Shown: positions 33,485-43,128, counted from the stretch's first letter. The stretch: 64,000 nt of DNA from Clostridium saudiense (GCF_000577815.1 NZ_CBYM010000003.1:115813-179812); one strand, 5' to 3'. The notes: generated from the sequence alone by a model not told the origin. Made by a program: numbers and translations.

Positions 33485-34804
33485 TTAGTTAAAGTTAGAC
33501 ATCATACCATCAAATGAAGCTTTAACTTCTTTATATGCTTCTTCTGCATTTGCAGGGTTCTTAGCTGACCATGATAATAAAGAGTTTTGCCATGTTTCCC
33601 AAACTTGTCCATATTCACTGAATAGAGGTCTGTTTTCAGCTACTTCATAACTCTCATAAGTTGCTTCTATAACTTTTAATTGTAATTCATCAATTCCTTC
33701 ATAATCTGCAATTGTAGCATTTTCTAATACTTTACCAGTAGCATCAAATAATTCTTTAGCGTTATCTGGATTAACTATTTCTTTTATAAATGCTTGTGCA
33801 ACTTCCATTTTAGCTTCATCATCTTCACATCTTGCATTTATTCCAAGACCCCATCCACCTTTCCAGTGTTTTAATGATTGTCCATTGAATGTGATTTGAC
33901 TTAATGGAATGATTTCCATATTTTCAGCGCTTCCTACTAATTCACTAACTGAAGATGTTGCCCAAGGTCCATCGATCTTAATAACATCGCTTCCACCAGT
34001 TTTGAATTGTTCTTCTATATATCCACTAGCTGCATCTTTATCCCATAAAGATGTATTATTTTCTTTGTGACCTTTCCAGTAGTTATATAATCCTTCAAAT
34101 AATTTTTGTTGTTCTTCAGTTAAATCTGCCCATTCTTTAGTTGCATCACTTGTTAATTCTTTTGATAATAATTCAAAATCAGCTGAATTAGTAAATGCAA
34201 CTCCATACCAAGCATCGTGAACTGTAGTTAAAATTTGATTATATTCTAACTCTGTGAATTCTATATTTTGAGTTGTATCGATGTTTGCAGCTTTTGCATT
34301 TTCTACATTAACATAACCAATTAATGTTTCTATGTTATAAGGGAACGCTAAGTATTCACCATCAATATTGAAGTTTCCACCTAATCCATTATCAAAATCA
34401 GCAAATCCACCAACTTCTTCTGCCATTTCATCAGCAGGCATTGCAGCTAAAACTTGGTTTTTAGCTAGACCATATAATCTATCTGCAGGTAAAGCAAATA
34501 CGTCTGCAACATCAGAGTTTGTTGCATCTGTTTGATCTAATACATCTAAGTGATCAAATGATCCTGTTTCAATTAATTCAATTGTTGCATTTGGATACTT
34601 TTCTACTATAGTATCTCTAACTTTTTCATAGTAAGGCATCCAGTCTTTTTCAGCTTGTACCTTTAAAGTAACTTTTTCATCACTATTTGATGTAGCTGTA
34701 TTATTTTGTTCTCCTTTATTGCTATCCCCGCTATTACTTGATCCACAAGCTACAAAATTTAATGAAGTAGCTGCAACAAGTAATGTTACTAATAATTTTT
34801 TCAT
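33485..34804 (-). CDS. malE: Sugar-binding lipoprotein of an ABC importer (MalE type)
   Basis: 439 residues from the ATG at 34804. Signal peptide with lipobox FVACG makes Cys19 or so the lipid-modified residue. The mature part has the family-1 solute-binding pattern (KVTLKVQAEKDWMPYYEKV near the start, WKGGWGLGINARCEDDEAKM late) and is followed by permease genes. The frame opens upstream at 34828 but GGAGGAG lies seven bases before 34804. It delivers the sugar, probably maltose or maltodextrin, to MalFG. It heads the operon behind a long leader with CcpA-like sites. Confidence 0.88.
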   Translation of the reverse strand: MKKLLVTLLVAATSLNFVACGSSNSGDSNKGEQNNTATSNSDEKVTLKVQAEKDWMPYYEKVRDTIVEKYPNATIELIETGSFDHLDVLDQTDATNSDVADVFALPADRLYGLAKNQVLAAMPADEMAEEVGGFADFDNGLGGNFNIDGEYLAFPYNIETLIGYVNVENAKAANIDTTQNIEFTELEYNQILTTVHDAWYGVAFTNSADFELLSKELTSDATKEWADLTEEQQKLFEGLYNYWKGHKENNTSLWDKDAASGYIEEQFKTGGSDVIKIDGPWATSSVSELVGSAENMEIIPLSQITFNGQSLKHWKGGWGLGINARCEDDEAKMEVAQAFIKEIVNPDNAKELFDATGKVLENATIADYEGIDELQLKVIEATYESYEVAENRPLFSEYGQVWETWQNSLLSWSAKNPANAEEAYKEVKASFDGMMSNFN

Positions 34805-34885
34805 AATAATTCTCCTCCACTTTTCCAAAAATCAATTTATTTAAAGTTAATATAACTTAAATACATATTTATACTTAGGTAATTT

Positions 34886-34919
34886 CAGAAACGATTCCAA
34901 CTCTTTGAAAATGTTTTCA
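34886..34919. promoter_or_regulatory. Two cre-like (CcpA/LacI-type) sites in the malE leader
   Basis: TGAAAATGTTTTCA (34906-34919) matches the cre consensus TGNAANCGNTNNCA except for C to T in the central CG. CAGAAACGATTCCA (34886-34899) matches it except for the first two bases. Both lie downstream of the predicted start site, where CcpA could act as a roadblock. Confidence 0.5.
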
Positions 34920-35006
34920 TTAATAATATAAAGATACATCTATTAGCTTGTCTACCCTATAAGCTACTATCAATATAAGTATTATTAGAATCTAAAACAA
35001 TCTTTT

Positions 35007-35020
35007 AGGTATCGTTTCCA
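35007..35020. promoter_or_regulatory. Third cre-like site in the malE leader
   Basis: Read on the minus strand TGGAAACGATACCT agrees with the cre consensus except for its last base. It is about 75-90 bases after the predicted transcription start of the sugar operon. Confidence 0.5.
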
Positions 35021-35100
35021 ATGAAATTGAAAATTAAATCCCTCAACGGGAATTGTTAATATTTTTCATTTTTAAATATTATTTCTTTGTTTATGTTTAC

Positions 35101-35129
35101 ATTATATCTAATTCCTAAATAATCGTCAA
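35101..35129 (-). promoter_or_regulatory. Sigma-A promoter of the maltose-type operon
   Basis: On the minus strand TTGACG (35129-35124), a 17-base spacer and TATAAT (35106-35101) form a near-consensus promoter. Transcription would start near 35094, leaving a leader of about 290 bases before malE. The rest of the 34805-35398 interval holds the cre-like sites and the tandem repeat upstream of the regulator; I see no gene in it. Confidence 0.75.
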
Positions 35130-35307
35130 CAATTAAAAAAAAATATGTTATGTTAAATTTCATATTATTTATATATATTTAAGCACCTTTTTTTACAATA
35201 ATTTCACACATTGCTCTATTTCTACCTGTTTAAGCCATTTCTAAGCTATTAGAAGTAATTATAAAGTAGTAATTATTTATTAATACCTTTGCAAATAATA
35301 CCATAAT

Positions 35308-35327
35308 TATAGTAAACTATAGTAAAC
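35308..35327. repeat. Perfect tandem 10-bp repeat upstream of the XRE-TPR regulator
   Basis: TATAGTAAAC occurs twice head to tail, one helical turn apart, 72 bases before the regulator start. It is a candidate operator. Confidence 0.55.
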
Positions 35328-35398
35328 CCAAATAAAAATACATTATATTATTGATTACTATAAAAATTAATTTTAACTATGGTTGAAAGGATTAATAA

Positions 35399-36625
35399 AT
35401 GATTGATAAATATGTAAATAGTAAAAAAATAATTGGATCTATAATTAAATTAAATCGAATAAATAAAAACATTAGTCAAAAGCAATTATCAAAAGGAATT
35501 TGTGTTCCCTCATATTTAAGTCGAATAGAAAATGGTGAATTATTACCAAGTGAAGACGTAATTTCAGTTATTTTTGATAGGCTCGGTTTAAAATTTTATG
35601 ATTCTGATGAATTTTTACTAAAAGGAAAAAAATACTTAAATGATTTTTTTACTAACCTAAATTATAATGAATTTGATTATACTAACAAATTATTTGATAA
35701 TCTAGAAAAAGATGAAGATAAATATATAGCTTCGCCTTTGATACTTGATTACTTTTTAGCAAAATTAGCTAGGTACTCATCCACTCCAAACAGAGATAAG
35801 TTTGAGTATTCTAAAAATATGATTTTATCATCTTTTGATTTGCTAACTGCCAAACAAAAGTATATATATAATTTCTATGCAGGAATTGATATATTAATAC
35901 TTTCTAATAATAAAATCCACGGTAAACAACTTATTCAAGAAGCTTTATCGCTTAAAGAAACTGGCCATTGTTATTTTTGGTTATCATATGCATATAGAAT
36001 TGAAAATAATCCTATTAAGGCTTACGACTCAATCAATAAAGCTTTAGATTTATATGTTGCGGAAGGTAATATTATAAGCATTATGTCATCATATGAAAAG
36101 ATTGCAGAGGTTTATTTTATGCTAGATAATTATAGTGATGCTATTAACTATCTAGAAATTTCTTTAAATATGGCTAAAAAATTTAAAAACATTTACTTTC
36201 TTGAACATCTTAACTCAATTCTTGCTTGGGCTTATTATCGCTTAAATGACTTCAATAAAGCTCTTGAATATTTATCTTACAATAAAGGCTTAATTGATCA
36301 TAGATTGATAATTCCTGATAGCGTCATTGAGTCTTTAATTTATTTTTCATTAGAAAATAAAGAATTATTAAATAAAGCTATACTTAATTTAAATAATCCA
36401 AAAACTATTCAACATATTGGTGAGCACAATTCTAAATTAATTTATGATTTATTTAAATTATTTATTGAAGATAATAATTACAATAAAAATCCATTGTGGG
36501 GAAATTTATTAAGTGAGATAAATACTAATATAACAAAACTAGTTGAGTTGAAAAAGGTATTTAACGAGTTACTAAAAAACTATTATATTATTAATAGACG
36601 TTACAAAGATGCTTTATTCTTGTAA
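35399..36625 (+). CDS. XRE-type regulator with TPR domain (RRNPP-like)
   Basis: 408 residues. An N-terminal XRE helix-turn-helix (about 13-68, ISQKQLSKGICVPSYLSRIE) is followed by a long helical tetratricopeptide region, clearest at about 190-310 (GHCYFWLSYAYRIENNPIKA, then DNYSDAINYLEIS and DFNKALEYL). This is the architecture of peptide-responsive RRNPP regulators, though stand-alone versions also exist. AAAGGA precedes the ATG. It is divergent from the maltose-type operon. No obvious signal-peptide gene was found next to it; the next gene encodes a membrane protein. The target is unknown. Confidence 0.85.
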   Translation: MIDKYVNSKKIIGSIIKLNRINKNISQKQLSKGICVPSYLSRIENGELLPSEDVISVIFDRLGLKFYDSDEFLLKGKKYLNDFFTNLNYNEFDYTNKLFDNLEKDEDKYIASPLILDYFLAKLARYSSTPNRDKFEYSKNMILSSFDLLTAKQKYIYNFYAGIDILILSNNKIHGKQLIQEALSLKETGHCYFWLSYAYRIENNPIKAYDSINKALDLYVAEGNIISIMSSYEKIAEVYFMLDNYSDAINYLEISLNMAKKFKNIYFLEHLNSILAWAYYRLNDFNKALEYLSYNKGLIDHRLIIPDSVIESLIYFSLENKELLNKAILNLNNPKTIQHIGEHNSKLIYDLFKLFIEDNNYNKNPLWGNLLSEINTNITKLVELKKVFNELLKNYYIINRRYKDALFL

Positions 36626-36631
36626 TAATGT

Positions 36632-36664
36632 GAAAAAGGAGGACAAACCTCCTTTTTCTTTTTT
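36632..36664 (+). terminator. Terminator of the XRE-TPR regulator gene
   Basis: Perfect 11-base arms (GAAAAAGGAGG, 36632-36642; complement 36648-36658) with a five-base loop and a T-tract. Confidence 0.93.
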
Positions 36665-36754
36665 ATAAAGTTGTATTGTACAAAACAACTTTATAAATCA
36701 TATATTGATATAATATGATATCTTCATAAAAACTGCCCTATGGAGGATATTAAA

Positions 36755-37186
36755 TTGAAAGATAAAAAAAATGAAAATAGAAATGAGGAATTAGATGAAT
36801 ATTTTAAACAATTAGATATTAAATTTGCAACACTCGAAAAATTTGGATCTTCATTATTAGTAATTGGATATTTTTTATTCATTCATGGAGCTAACATAGA
36901 TATTTTAGATAGTTTGGATATGAATAATACTGGGGAAACAGCTTCCTCTGTTACCTTACTGGGTGCTGAATTAATACTAGTTGGATATGCACTACTCTTC
37001 ATTGTTGCTTCTGACAGATTAGAAGAAAAGAAACTGCAAAATGATTTATTATCACAAAATACTAATTTAACCCCTCATGAAAACTTATATTATGCTTACT
37101 TTTTTTCAATTATAATTAACATGCTTAGAGTACATGCCTTATCTGAAATTGATAAAGCCAATAAATCAGGTGAAACTTTTGTATAA
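36755..37186 (+). CDS. Unrecognised membrane protein (143 aa)
   Basis: An acidic/lysine-rich N-terminus of about 25 residues is followed by two clear membrane helices (LEKFGSSLLVIGYFLFIHG and VTLLGAELILVGYALLFIVA) and a C-terminal segment with a third hydrophobic stretch (YYAYFFSIIINML). I recognise no family. The frame opens at an ATG at 36740, but that ATG has no ribosome binding site; GGAGG lies inside the frame eight bases before a TTG at 36755, so the TTG start is preferred. It follows the XRE-TPR regulator with a terminator between, so it is probably transcribed separately. Confidence 0.65.
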   Translation: MKDKKNENRNEELDEYFKQLDIKFATLEKFGSSLLVIGYFLFIHGANIDILDSLDMNNTGETASSVTLLGAELILVGYALLFIVASDRLEEKKLQNDLLSQNTNLTPHENLYYAYFFSIIINMLRVHALSEIDKANKSGETFV

Positions 37187-37192
37187 ACTGTT

Positions 37193-37246
37193 AAAAAGGA
37201 TGTATAAATAACTCTGATTTAATTTAATCAAATTTATACACCCTTT
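37193..37246. terminator. Hairpin between two convergent genes
   Basis: AAAGGATGTATAAAT (about 37195-37209) pairs with ATTTATACACCCTTT (37231-37245) with one mismatch, between the 143-aa membrane protein and the convergent FUSC-type gene. Confidence 0.65.
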
Positions 37247-37261
37247 ATAAAAATAACTTTT

Positions 37262-38542
37262 TTATTGTTTCTCCCAAAAATAAGGTTCATATATCTTCTT
37301 TAAATTTTTAACCATCTCATTTGAATCATTTTTACCTATTATTACTCCTGTTGATTCTTGAGTAGTTTCAAATCTAATTATTTTATCAACATTAATCATC
37401 TTCCTTATTTCATCTATCATATTTTCTTTATTAGCTTTTTTATTATATATTTTTATATATGAATATCCTTTAAAATCTTCCGATGGATACTTTAAAACCT
37501 TAAATCTATTTACATATCCTTTTAATTCTAATTCTTTATGTATTTCATCTATCTTTTCACTTTTATCTATGGTCATTAAATAAGCAGCACCATACCTTTC
37601 TGGTAGCTCTTCTTTTATATAATTACGATATGGCGAATATCTCAATTCTTTATATATAGTCTCCTCTGCTTCATTTTTGAAATCTCCATAATATATTAAT
37701 ACTGAATCCTCTACTACTACGTTAACAAAGCAGTGCAACCCTCCATCATTAAATAAATTAATCAACTCTTTGCTTTCTAAATAACTCATTTTATATAGTT
37801 TCAAACATCTATTATTCTTTATATCAAATAGCATAGCTCCATCCATAGCTACAACTGGTAATTTTATTCTTATATCTTTTAACGCCTCCAATAAGGCTGC
37901 TGGTGTTCTCATTGTTACTATTGTAAACTCTGCTCCATCATCAAGCATTTTATTTAACTCAACCTTACTATATGGTGTTAAGGTTGATTGCATATTTAAT
38001 AATACCTTGTCTAACTCAGATACAAATAAAACATTTTTATTTTTCTTTCGTGGAATTCTTGCTGTATTTATTATTAATGCTAAAATTATCCCTATCATTG
38101 TATCTAAGATTCTGTTTATAACAAATAAATATGGATTAGTATCAGTAAGATGATTTACTACTATGCTCAAATATACAACACATGAAAAATATGAAGCATT
38201 TTTTTTATTAATAATAACCGTTGTATATATTACTGGTATTATTAGTATTGATATTAAAATATATCTTATTAACTCATTGTCTAATGGCAATAAATAAAAT
38301 TCTACTAATATCATTATTAGTCCAAAAAACGCGCCTATAAATGTTCCTATTGTTCTTTGAATAGCATTAGCTTTTGCATTACTTGTATATGGCTGCATAC
38401 ACCATAATACCGATAACGCGGTGTAAAAAGGAGCCCCTTGTCTTCCCCTAATTAAATAAATAATAAATCCTAACAGTACTCCAATTGATGATTTAATAAT
38501 ACGCATTCCTATAGGTGGAAGTGCTGTTAACTTTGTCTTCAT
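37262..38542 (-). CDS. FUSC/aromatic-acid-exporter-like membrane protein fused to a degenerate HAD domain
   Basis: 426 residues. Residues 1-165 hold six or so short membrane helices in the FUSC (DUF939, ArAE) pattern (MRIIKSSIGVLLGFIIYLI, QPYTSNAKANAIQRTIGTFIG). Residues 172-420 resemble a Cof-type HAD phosphatase: FVSELDKVLLN aligns with the usual FVSDLDGTLLN, then FTIVTMRTPAALLEAL and PVVAMDGAMLFD. The nucleophile Asp is Glu (E176), the GT after the second Asp (D178) is KV, and the terminal GDxxND motif reads GKNDSNE. It is therefore probably inactive as a phosphatase and may bind a ligand for the membrane part. GGAGGG precedes the ATG. Confidence 0.82.
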   Translation of the reverse strand: MKTKLTALPPIGMRIIKSSIGVLLGFIIYLIRGRQGAPFYTALSVLWCMQPYTSNAKANAIQRTIGTFIGAFFGLIMILVEFYLLPLDNELIRYILISILIIPVIYTTVIINKKNASYFSCVVYLSIVVNHLTDTNPYLFVINRILDTMIGIILALIINTARIPRKKNKNVLFVSELDKVLLNMQSTLTPYSKVELNKMLDDGAEFTIVTMRTPAALLEALKDIRIKLPVVAMDGAMLFDIKNNRCLKLYKMSYLESKELINLFNDGGLHCFVNVVVEDSVLIYYGDFKNEAEETIYKELRYSPYRNYIKEELPERYGAAYLMTIDKSEKIDEIHKELELKGYVNRFKVLKYPSEDFKGYSYIKIYNKKANKENMIDEIRKMINVDKIIRFETTQESTGVIIGKNDSNEMVKNLKKIYEPYFWEKQ

Positions 38543-38651
38543 TATTTCCCTCCATCTTTTTTTATTTAAACTATAACATTTACTTTTAGTTTAGACAATA
38601 AATGAGCAGTATTTTCATATCATATTTATTATTAATATTTTAGGAGAACTT

Positions 38652-39869
38652 ATGATTGATAATATAAATGATTATCCTGGTACAAGCATTATTATTTTAA
38701 GCTATAATAACCTAAACTATACTAAACAATGTATTGAAAGTATTAGGAAATATACCTCTAATGAAAACTATGAAATTATTGTTATTGATAATAATTCAAA
38801 TGAAGAAACAACAAATTGGCTAAAGCTTCAATATGATATAAAACTTCAATTAAATACTACTAATAATGGATTTCCTGGTGGTTGCAACGATGGAATAAAG
38901 TTTGCTAATCCTATGAATGATATTTTACTTTTAAATAATGATATTGTAGTAACTAAAAACTGGCTTACTAATTTAAAAATTGCCTTATATAGTAATGATA
39001 ATATAGGAGCTGTTAGCCCTGTTACTAACTCTTCTTCCTATTGGCAAAGCATTCCTGTTAACTATAATACACTTGATGAAATGCAAAACTTTGCATCTCA
39101 AATTAATATAAGTAATAAAACACGCTGGGAAGAAAGGGTTATGGTTGTTGGATATTGTATGCTTATTAAAAGATCGGTTTTAAATAAAGTTGGATTGCTT
39201 GATGAAGATTATTTTCCCGGAAACTTTGAAGATGATGATTATTGTTTCAGAATAATACTCTCTGGATATAAAGTTTTATTATGTCGAGATACTTTTGTTC
39301 ATCATTATGGAAGTGCTTCATTTAATAAAAATAGTTCATATGCAAATATAATGGAAACTAATAAAGTGAAATTTGAAAGTAAATGGGATATCAATATTAC
39401 TGATGTACATTTTAATTTATCTTACTTATCATTAGTTCCTGAAAAAGAAAACTTAAAAGTATTAGATGTATATGGAAATTGTGGAGTTAATGGATTAATG
39501 CTTAAGTTTTATAGAAAAAATCTTGATTTTTATATTGGAAATTCCTCCAGTGGTTCCTATAAAGTAGCATCAAAACTTCATAAAACTTTTAGTTTAGAAG
39601 ATAATTTAGGAGATGGTTTTGATTACATTTTAATAAATAATGGTGATAAGTTTTTGACAGATATTAATGCTAAAAATTTAGTTTTAAAAGCTTTAAAAGC
39701 TTCTAGGAATCTTGCTTTATTTATTTCTTCAACCTTATATACTGATCCTAATGCAGAAAATGCAAAGAATTTATCTTTATTCCATGATTACATGACCATG
39801 AATAACTTCATAATAACTAGGAAATTTTCTCATGGTGATAGTGTAGTTAACTTTTATATGAAGTGCTAA
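38652..39869 (+). CDS. GT2 glycosyltransferase with C-terminal extension
   Basis: 405 residues. The GT-A core is clear: TSIIILSYNNLNYTKQCIES at the start, EIIVIDNNSNEET, NNGFPGGCNDGI, the LLLNNDIVV DxD-like motif and EDDDYCFRI (acid base). This is the rhamnosyl-like GT2 type. The last 130 residues (KVLDVYGNCGVNGLMLKFYR onward) look like a worn methyltransferase-type Rossmann domain, not certain. Cytosolic. AGGAG precedes the ATG. It opens the surface-glycan block and is divergent from the FUSC-type gene. Donor sugar and acceptor are unknown. Confidence 0.88.
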   Translation: MIDNINDYPGTSIIILSYNNLNYTKQCIESIRKYTSNENYEIIVIDNNSNEETTNWLKLQYDIKLQLNTTNNGFPGGCNDGIKFANPMNDILLLNNDIVVTKNWLTNLKIALYSNDNIGAVSPVTNSSSYWQSIPVNYNTLDEMQNFASQINISNKTRWEERVMVVGYCMLIKRSVLNKVGLLDEDYFPGNFEDDDYCFRIILSGYKVLLCRDTFVHHYGSASFNKNSSYANIMETNKVKFESKWDINITDVHFNLSYLSLVPEKENLKVLDVYGNCGVNGLMLKFYRKNLDFYIGNSSSGSYKVASKLHKTFSLEDNLGDGFDYILINNGDKFLTDINAKNLVLKALKASRNLALFISSTLYTDPNAENAKNLSLFHDYMTMNNFIITRKFSHGDSVVNFYMKC

Positions 39870-40013
39870 TTTTAAATATAATAAAAAAATAATTTAAGGA
39901 TATAATAAATTCCTAGTTTAAAAAATTAGATAAATATATAATTTTTCAATATAATGTATTTATTAATCCTTATAAAAATATTAAGGTACTTTTCAATATA
40001 TTTAATAACATTG

Positions 40014-40061
40014 ATATACACTATAGAGGAACCTTTCTCTTCATTACTCTATAGTGTATAT
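40014..40061. promoter_or_regulatory. Strong hairpin between convergent glycosyltransferase genes
   Basis: Perfect 15-base arms (ATATACACTATAGAG, 40014-40028; complement 40047-40061) with an 18-base loop. No long T-tract on either strand, so it is a weak terminator at best, but its position between convergent genes suggests 3'-end formation. Confidence 0.6.
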
Positions 40062-40068
40062 CCTATTA

Positions 40069-41025
40069 CTAAAGTCTTGTTAAAATATCTGTCCAAGTTT
40101 CCACTACTGATTTTTCTTGCTGTTCTTTTGAATAATTAGCCAAAATAAATTCTCTTGCCTTTTTAACTTTACTCAAATATTCTTCATTTCTATTTTCTAT
40201 TAATTCAATAACTTCTTCAACTTTTTTACATATATCTATAACGTCTCCCTGCTCAACCCTATAAGAAAACTCCTCTTTAAAATATTCCTTTGCTCCCTGG
40301 CCATGATAACCAATTACAACGCACCCCATAGCCATTGCTTCTGCTGCTGATAATCCAAACCCTTCTTCATCAGATAAACTTATATAAATTTTACTTTTTT
40401 CTAATCTTTGTAATACATTTTGGTGTGTTTCGTTTTTAATTATATCAAAGGTATACCCCTTTAAATTATCTCTTATTTTTAAAATATTTATTATTTGTAT
40501 AAAATCTTGTATATTATTTTTTTCAATAATGCTAATCACCTTATTTTTAGATTCATAATTAGGATTAATACCATAATACTCTATACAATTTATAATTCTA
40601 TTAATTATTCTACCTTTAAATGTATATTCTAAGTATTCTTTATTATCTTGTGAAATTGATATTATACCAATAATTTCATCACTTAAATATGGACTTTTCT
40701 CATTATAATTAGCACCAAATCTACTAAATGTAAGATATGCCCCTTGATTAAAAATCACCTTTTTAACTCCTGGAACTATATTTAATATATTTGGGCCATA
40801 TATCTCTGGTATTACTAAAATATCATTCTCAAAATTTATTAATACATCCTTAAAATAAAGTATTTTAGTATTATTTGCAAACCATGTGCACCTAAAATTA
40901 TCGACTTCATGTAAAACATATGCATTAAAATTATTTTTGTTTAATATATCTACATTTTCATAAATTACATGTATTCCTCCATATGGCGTATTATCACATG
41001 GGCATAAAAAAAGTATACGATTCAT
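40069..41025 (-). CDS. Glycosyltransferase, GT4 type
   Basis: 318 residues. A short GT-B enzyme: the N-terminal LCPCDNTPYGGIHVIYENVDI has the acceptor-side loop, and the C-terminal EEGFGLSAAEAMAMGCVVIGYHG is the E-x7-E nucleotide-sugar motif of GT4 (GT1-like) enzymes. Part of the usual N-terminal domain is compact, but no truncation is evident. AGGAG precedes the ATG. It faces the preceding GT2 gene and is divergent from the large two-domain glycosyltransferase. Its probable role is assembly of a surface polysaccharide or protein glycan. Confidence 0.88.
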   Translation of the reverse strand: MNRILFLCPCDNTPYGGIHVIYENVDILNKNNFNAYVLHEVDNFRCTWFANNTKILYFKDVLINFENDILVIPEIYGPNILNIVPGVKKVIFNQGAYLTFSRFGANYNEKSPYLSDEIIGIISISQDNKEYLEYTFKGRIINRIINCIEYYGINPNYESKNKVISIIEKNNIQDFIQIINILKIRDNLKGYTFDIIKNETHQNVLQRLEKSKIYISLSDEEGFGLSAAEAMAMGCVVIGYHGQGAKEYFKEEFSYRVEQGDVIDICKKVEEVIELIENRNEEYLSKVKKAREFILANYSKEQQEKSVVETWTDILTRL

Positions 41026-41247
41026 AGCTATCTCCTATATTTATTCTATATTATTTTATAACCATACTATTTAATAATTAACCCTAATGTTACACACCGC
41101 ACTTTTAACCATTAATTAGATTTTTGAATATATTATAAAAAGCTATATATAAAAAAACTTATTATATCTCTAATTTATTAATTTAAAATAATATGATTAA
41201 TATAATATTTTTTCTATATTTAATTACCAAATTTCAGGAGGTTAACT

Positions 41248-43128
41248 ATGTTAAATTTTACATTCTATTGGCCTAATTTAGATAGTTCTGCTTTAACTAA
41301 AGACATTTGTCTTATTCCTTTTATTTTAAGAAAATATTTCAAATATAATTCTAAAATTATTACCTTTGAAAAAAATGATTTTTCTGATGCTAAAAAATAT
41401 CTAGACAATCTACCAATTGAAATAGTTTCTAGCGATGAAGAAGTTAATGATTATTTAATAAATACTGATGTATTAATGCTTGTGGGATATTATAATTTTA
41501 ATATTTCAATAATAAAGAAGTATAAAAAACTAAATCCTAATGGATTGGTATATTTAAAAACGGATTTCAATCCATATTGGTTATCTACAATTAATGTTGA
41601 TGAAAATTTGAAAAACAATTTATCATTAATTGATATTTTTACTGTAGAATCCTATCATTTATTAAATATTATAAATAGTACTTGGCCCTATAAGGCTAGC
41701 TATTTAACTCAAGGTTATTATGATTTTACTGGAAATAATAATATAGTGAAATATGAAGATAAAAAAAATACTATACTCACTGTTGGAAGATTAGGTGACT
41801 ATTCTAAAGCTACTGAAATATTGATACAAGCCTTTATTTCTATAACTGATAAAATTCCAGATTGGAAATTACAATTAGTAGGACCTTGTGAAGATTGGTT
41901 AATAAATTATACTGAAAATTTATTAGCAACATGCCCCCAAGCGCGAGATCGAATAGAATTTGTTGGCCCTATCTCTGATAAATATGAATTAAAAAAACTA
42001 TATGAAAATGCTAAAGTCTTTTGTTTACCATCACGATTTGAAGGATTTCCAAATGTTTTTCCTGAGGCTGCCTCTAACGGCTGTTATATAGTTTCTAGTA
42101 ATGTTCATTGCTTTAATGATATAACAAACTTTGGCCTATTCGGAAGTAATTTTCAAATTGATAATATTGAAAATTTATCAAATGTATTAGTTAAAGTTTG
42201 TAATGATGAAAATAGACTAAAAAGTGTTTGCTACGGAATACAGGAATATAGTAATATTCATTTTAACTGGATTAAACAATGCAAAAAATTAGATTCTCTT
42301 ATAAAATCAAAACTCAATGCCAATACTACAAAAAAAACAGATGTAAAATTAGTAAGTATATTACTGCTTTCCTATAATAGACTTCAATATATAAAACAAT
42401 GCTTAGATTCTATTTTAAATCAATCTTACCCTAATATTGAAATAATAATATCTGATGATCATTCAGATAATTTTTCTAAAACTGATTTAGAAAATTATAT
42501 TAATCAAAATAATACCGGTAATATATCTAACTATGTAATTCATTATAACGAAAAAAATTTAAAAACAGTAAAAAATATAAATAATGCAATTAAATTGAGT
42601 CATGGAGATTATCTAGTATATTTATCTGATGATGATTTATTTTATTCAGAAAATACCATAAGTGATATTGTAAAATTCCATGAAAATAACCCTGAATATG
42701 GGGTAACTGTTGGTAGAATAGCTTGTTTTAAAGATGAGGATCCTAATAAGTTCTATTGGACTAGTCCAAATCCACTGCATACTTCTTTTATTAATGGATT
42801 GGCAATTGATTGTTTTAAATCAATTCTTAGATTTAGAGGCTCTTTCTTCCCTGCTCCAGGTCTTTCCTATAAACGTTCAACCATAGATACTTATGGATTA
42901 TATGATGAAAGTTATGTTTTACTCGAAGATTTACCTAGATTTTTACAGCTTACTAGAAATGGCTGTAGAATAGGATTTATAGATTCTATTTTAGTTAGGT
43001 ATAGATATGTTGGAAATTCAACTAATCCGGAAGGCAATAGTAATACAACTAATACTATATTGCAAGATGATATGAATTTAACTTTATCAAAAGAAATGGA
43101 TCCATATATGTTTCTATTAAACGATTAA
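41248..43128 (+). CDS. Two-domain glycosyltransferase (GT4 plus GT2)
   Basis: 626 residues. Residues 1-350 are a GT-B enzyme with PSRFEGFPNVFPEAASNGCYI, the E-x7-E motif near 265. Residues 365-620 are a GT-A GT2 enzyme: VSILLLSYNRLQYIKQCLDSI, IEIIISDDHSDN, KLSHGDYLVYLSDDDLF (DxD) and a late ED acid base. The two activities in one polypeptide could add two successive sugars. AGGAGG precedes the ATG. It has a 220-base gap upstream and a terminator downstream, so it is probably monocistronic. Sugars unknown. Confidence 0.9.
   Translation: MLNFTFYWPNLDSSALTKDICLIPFILRKYFKYNSKIITFEKNDFSDAKKYLDNLPIEIVSSDEEVNDYLINTDVLMLVGYYNFNISIIKKYKKLNPNGLVYLKTDFNPYWLSTINVDENLKNNLSLIDIFTVESYHLLNIINSTWPYKASYLTQGYYDFTGNNNIVKYEDKKNTILTVGRLGDYSKATEILIQAFISITDKIPDWKLQLVGPCEDWLINYTENLLATCPQARDRIEFVGPISDKYELKKLYENAKVFCLPSRFEGFPNVFPEAASNGCYIVSSNVHCFNDITNFGLFGSNFQIDNIENLSNVLVKVCNDENRLKSVCYGIQEYSNIHFNWIKQCKKLDSLIKSKLNANTTKKTDVKLVSILLLSYNRLQYIKQCLDSILNQSYPNIEIIISDDHSDNFSKTDLENYINQNNTGNISNYVIHYNEKNLKTVKNINNAIKLSHGDYLVYLSDDDLFYSENTISDIVKFHENNPEYGVTVGRIACFKDEDPNKFYWTSPNPLHTSFINGLAIDCFKSILRFRGSFFPAPGLSYKRSTIDTYGLYDESYVLLEDLPRFLQLTRNGCRIGFIDSILVRYRYVGNSTNPEGNSNTTNTILQDDMNLTLSKEMDPYMFLLND

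Noticed and set aside
39954..40139. Plus-strand frame between convergent glycosyltransferase genes
   Set aside because: No ribosome binding site, low complexity, and it runs through a 15-base hairpin and into the opposite gene.
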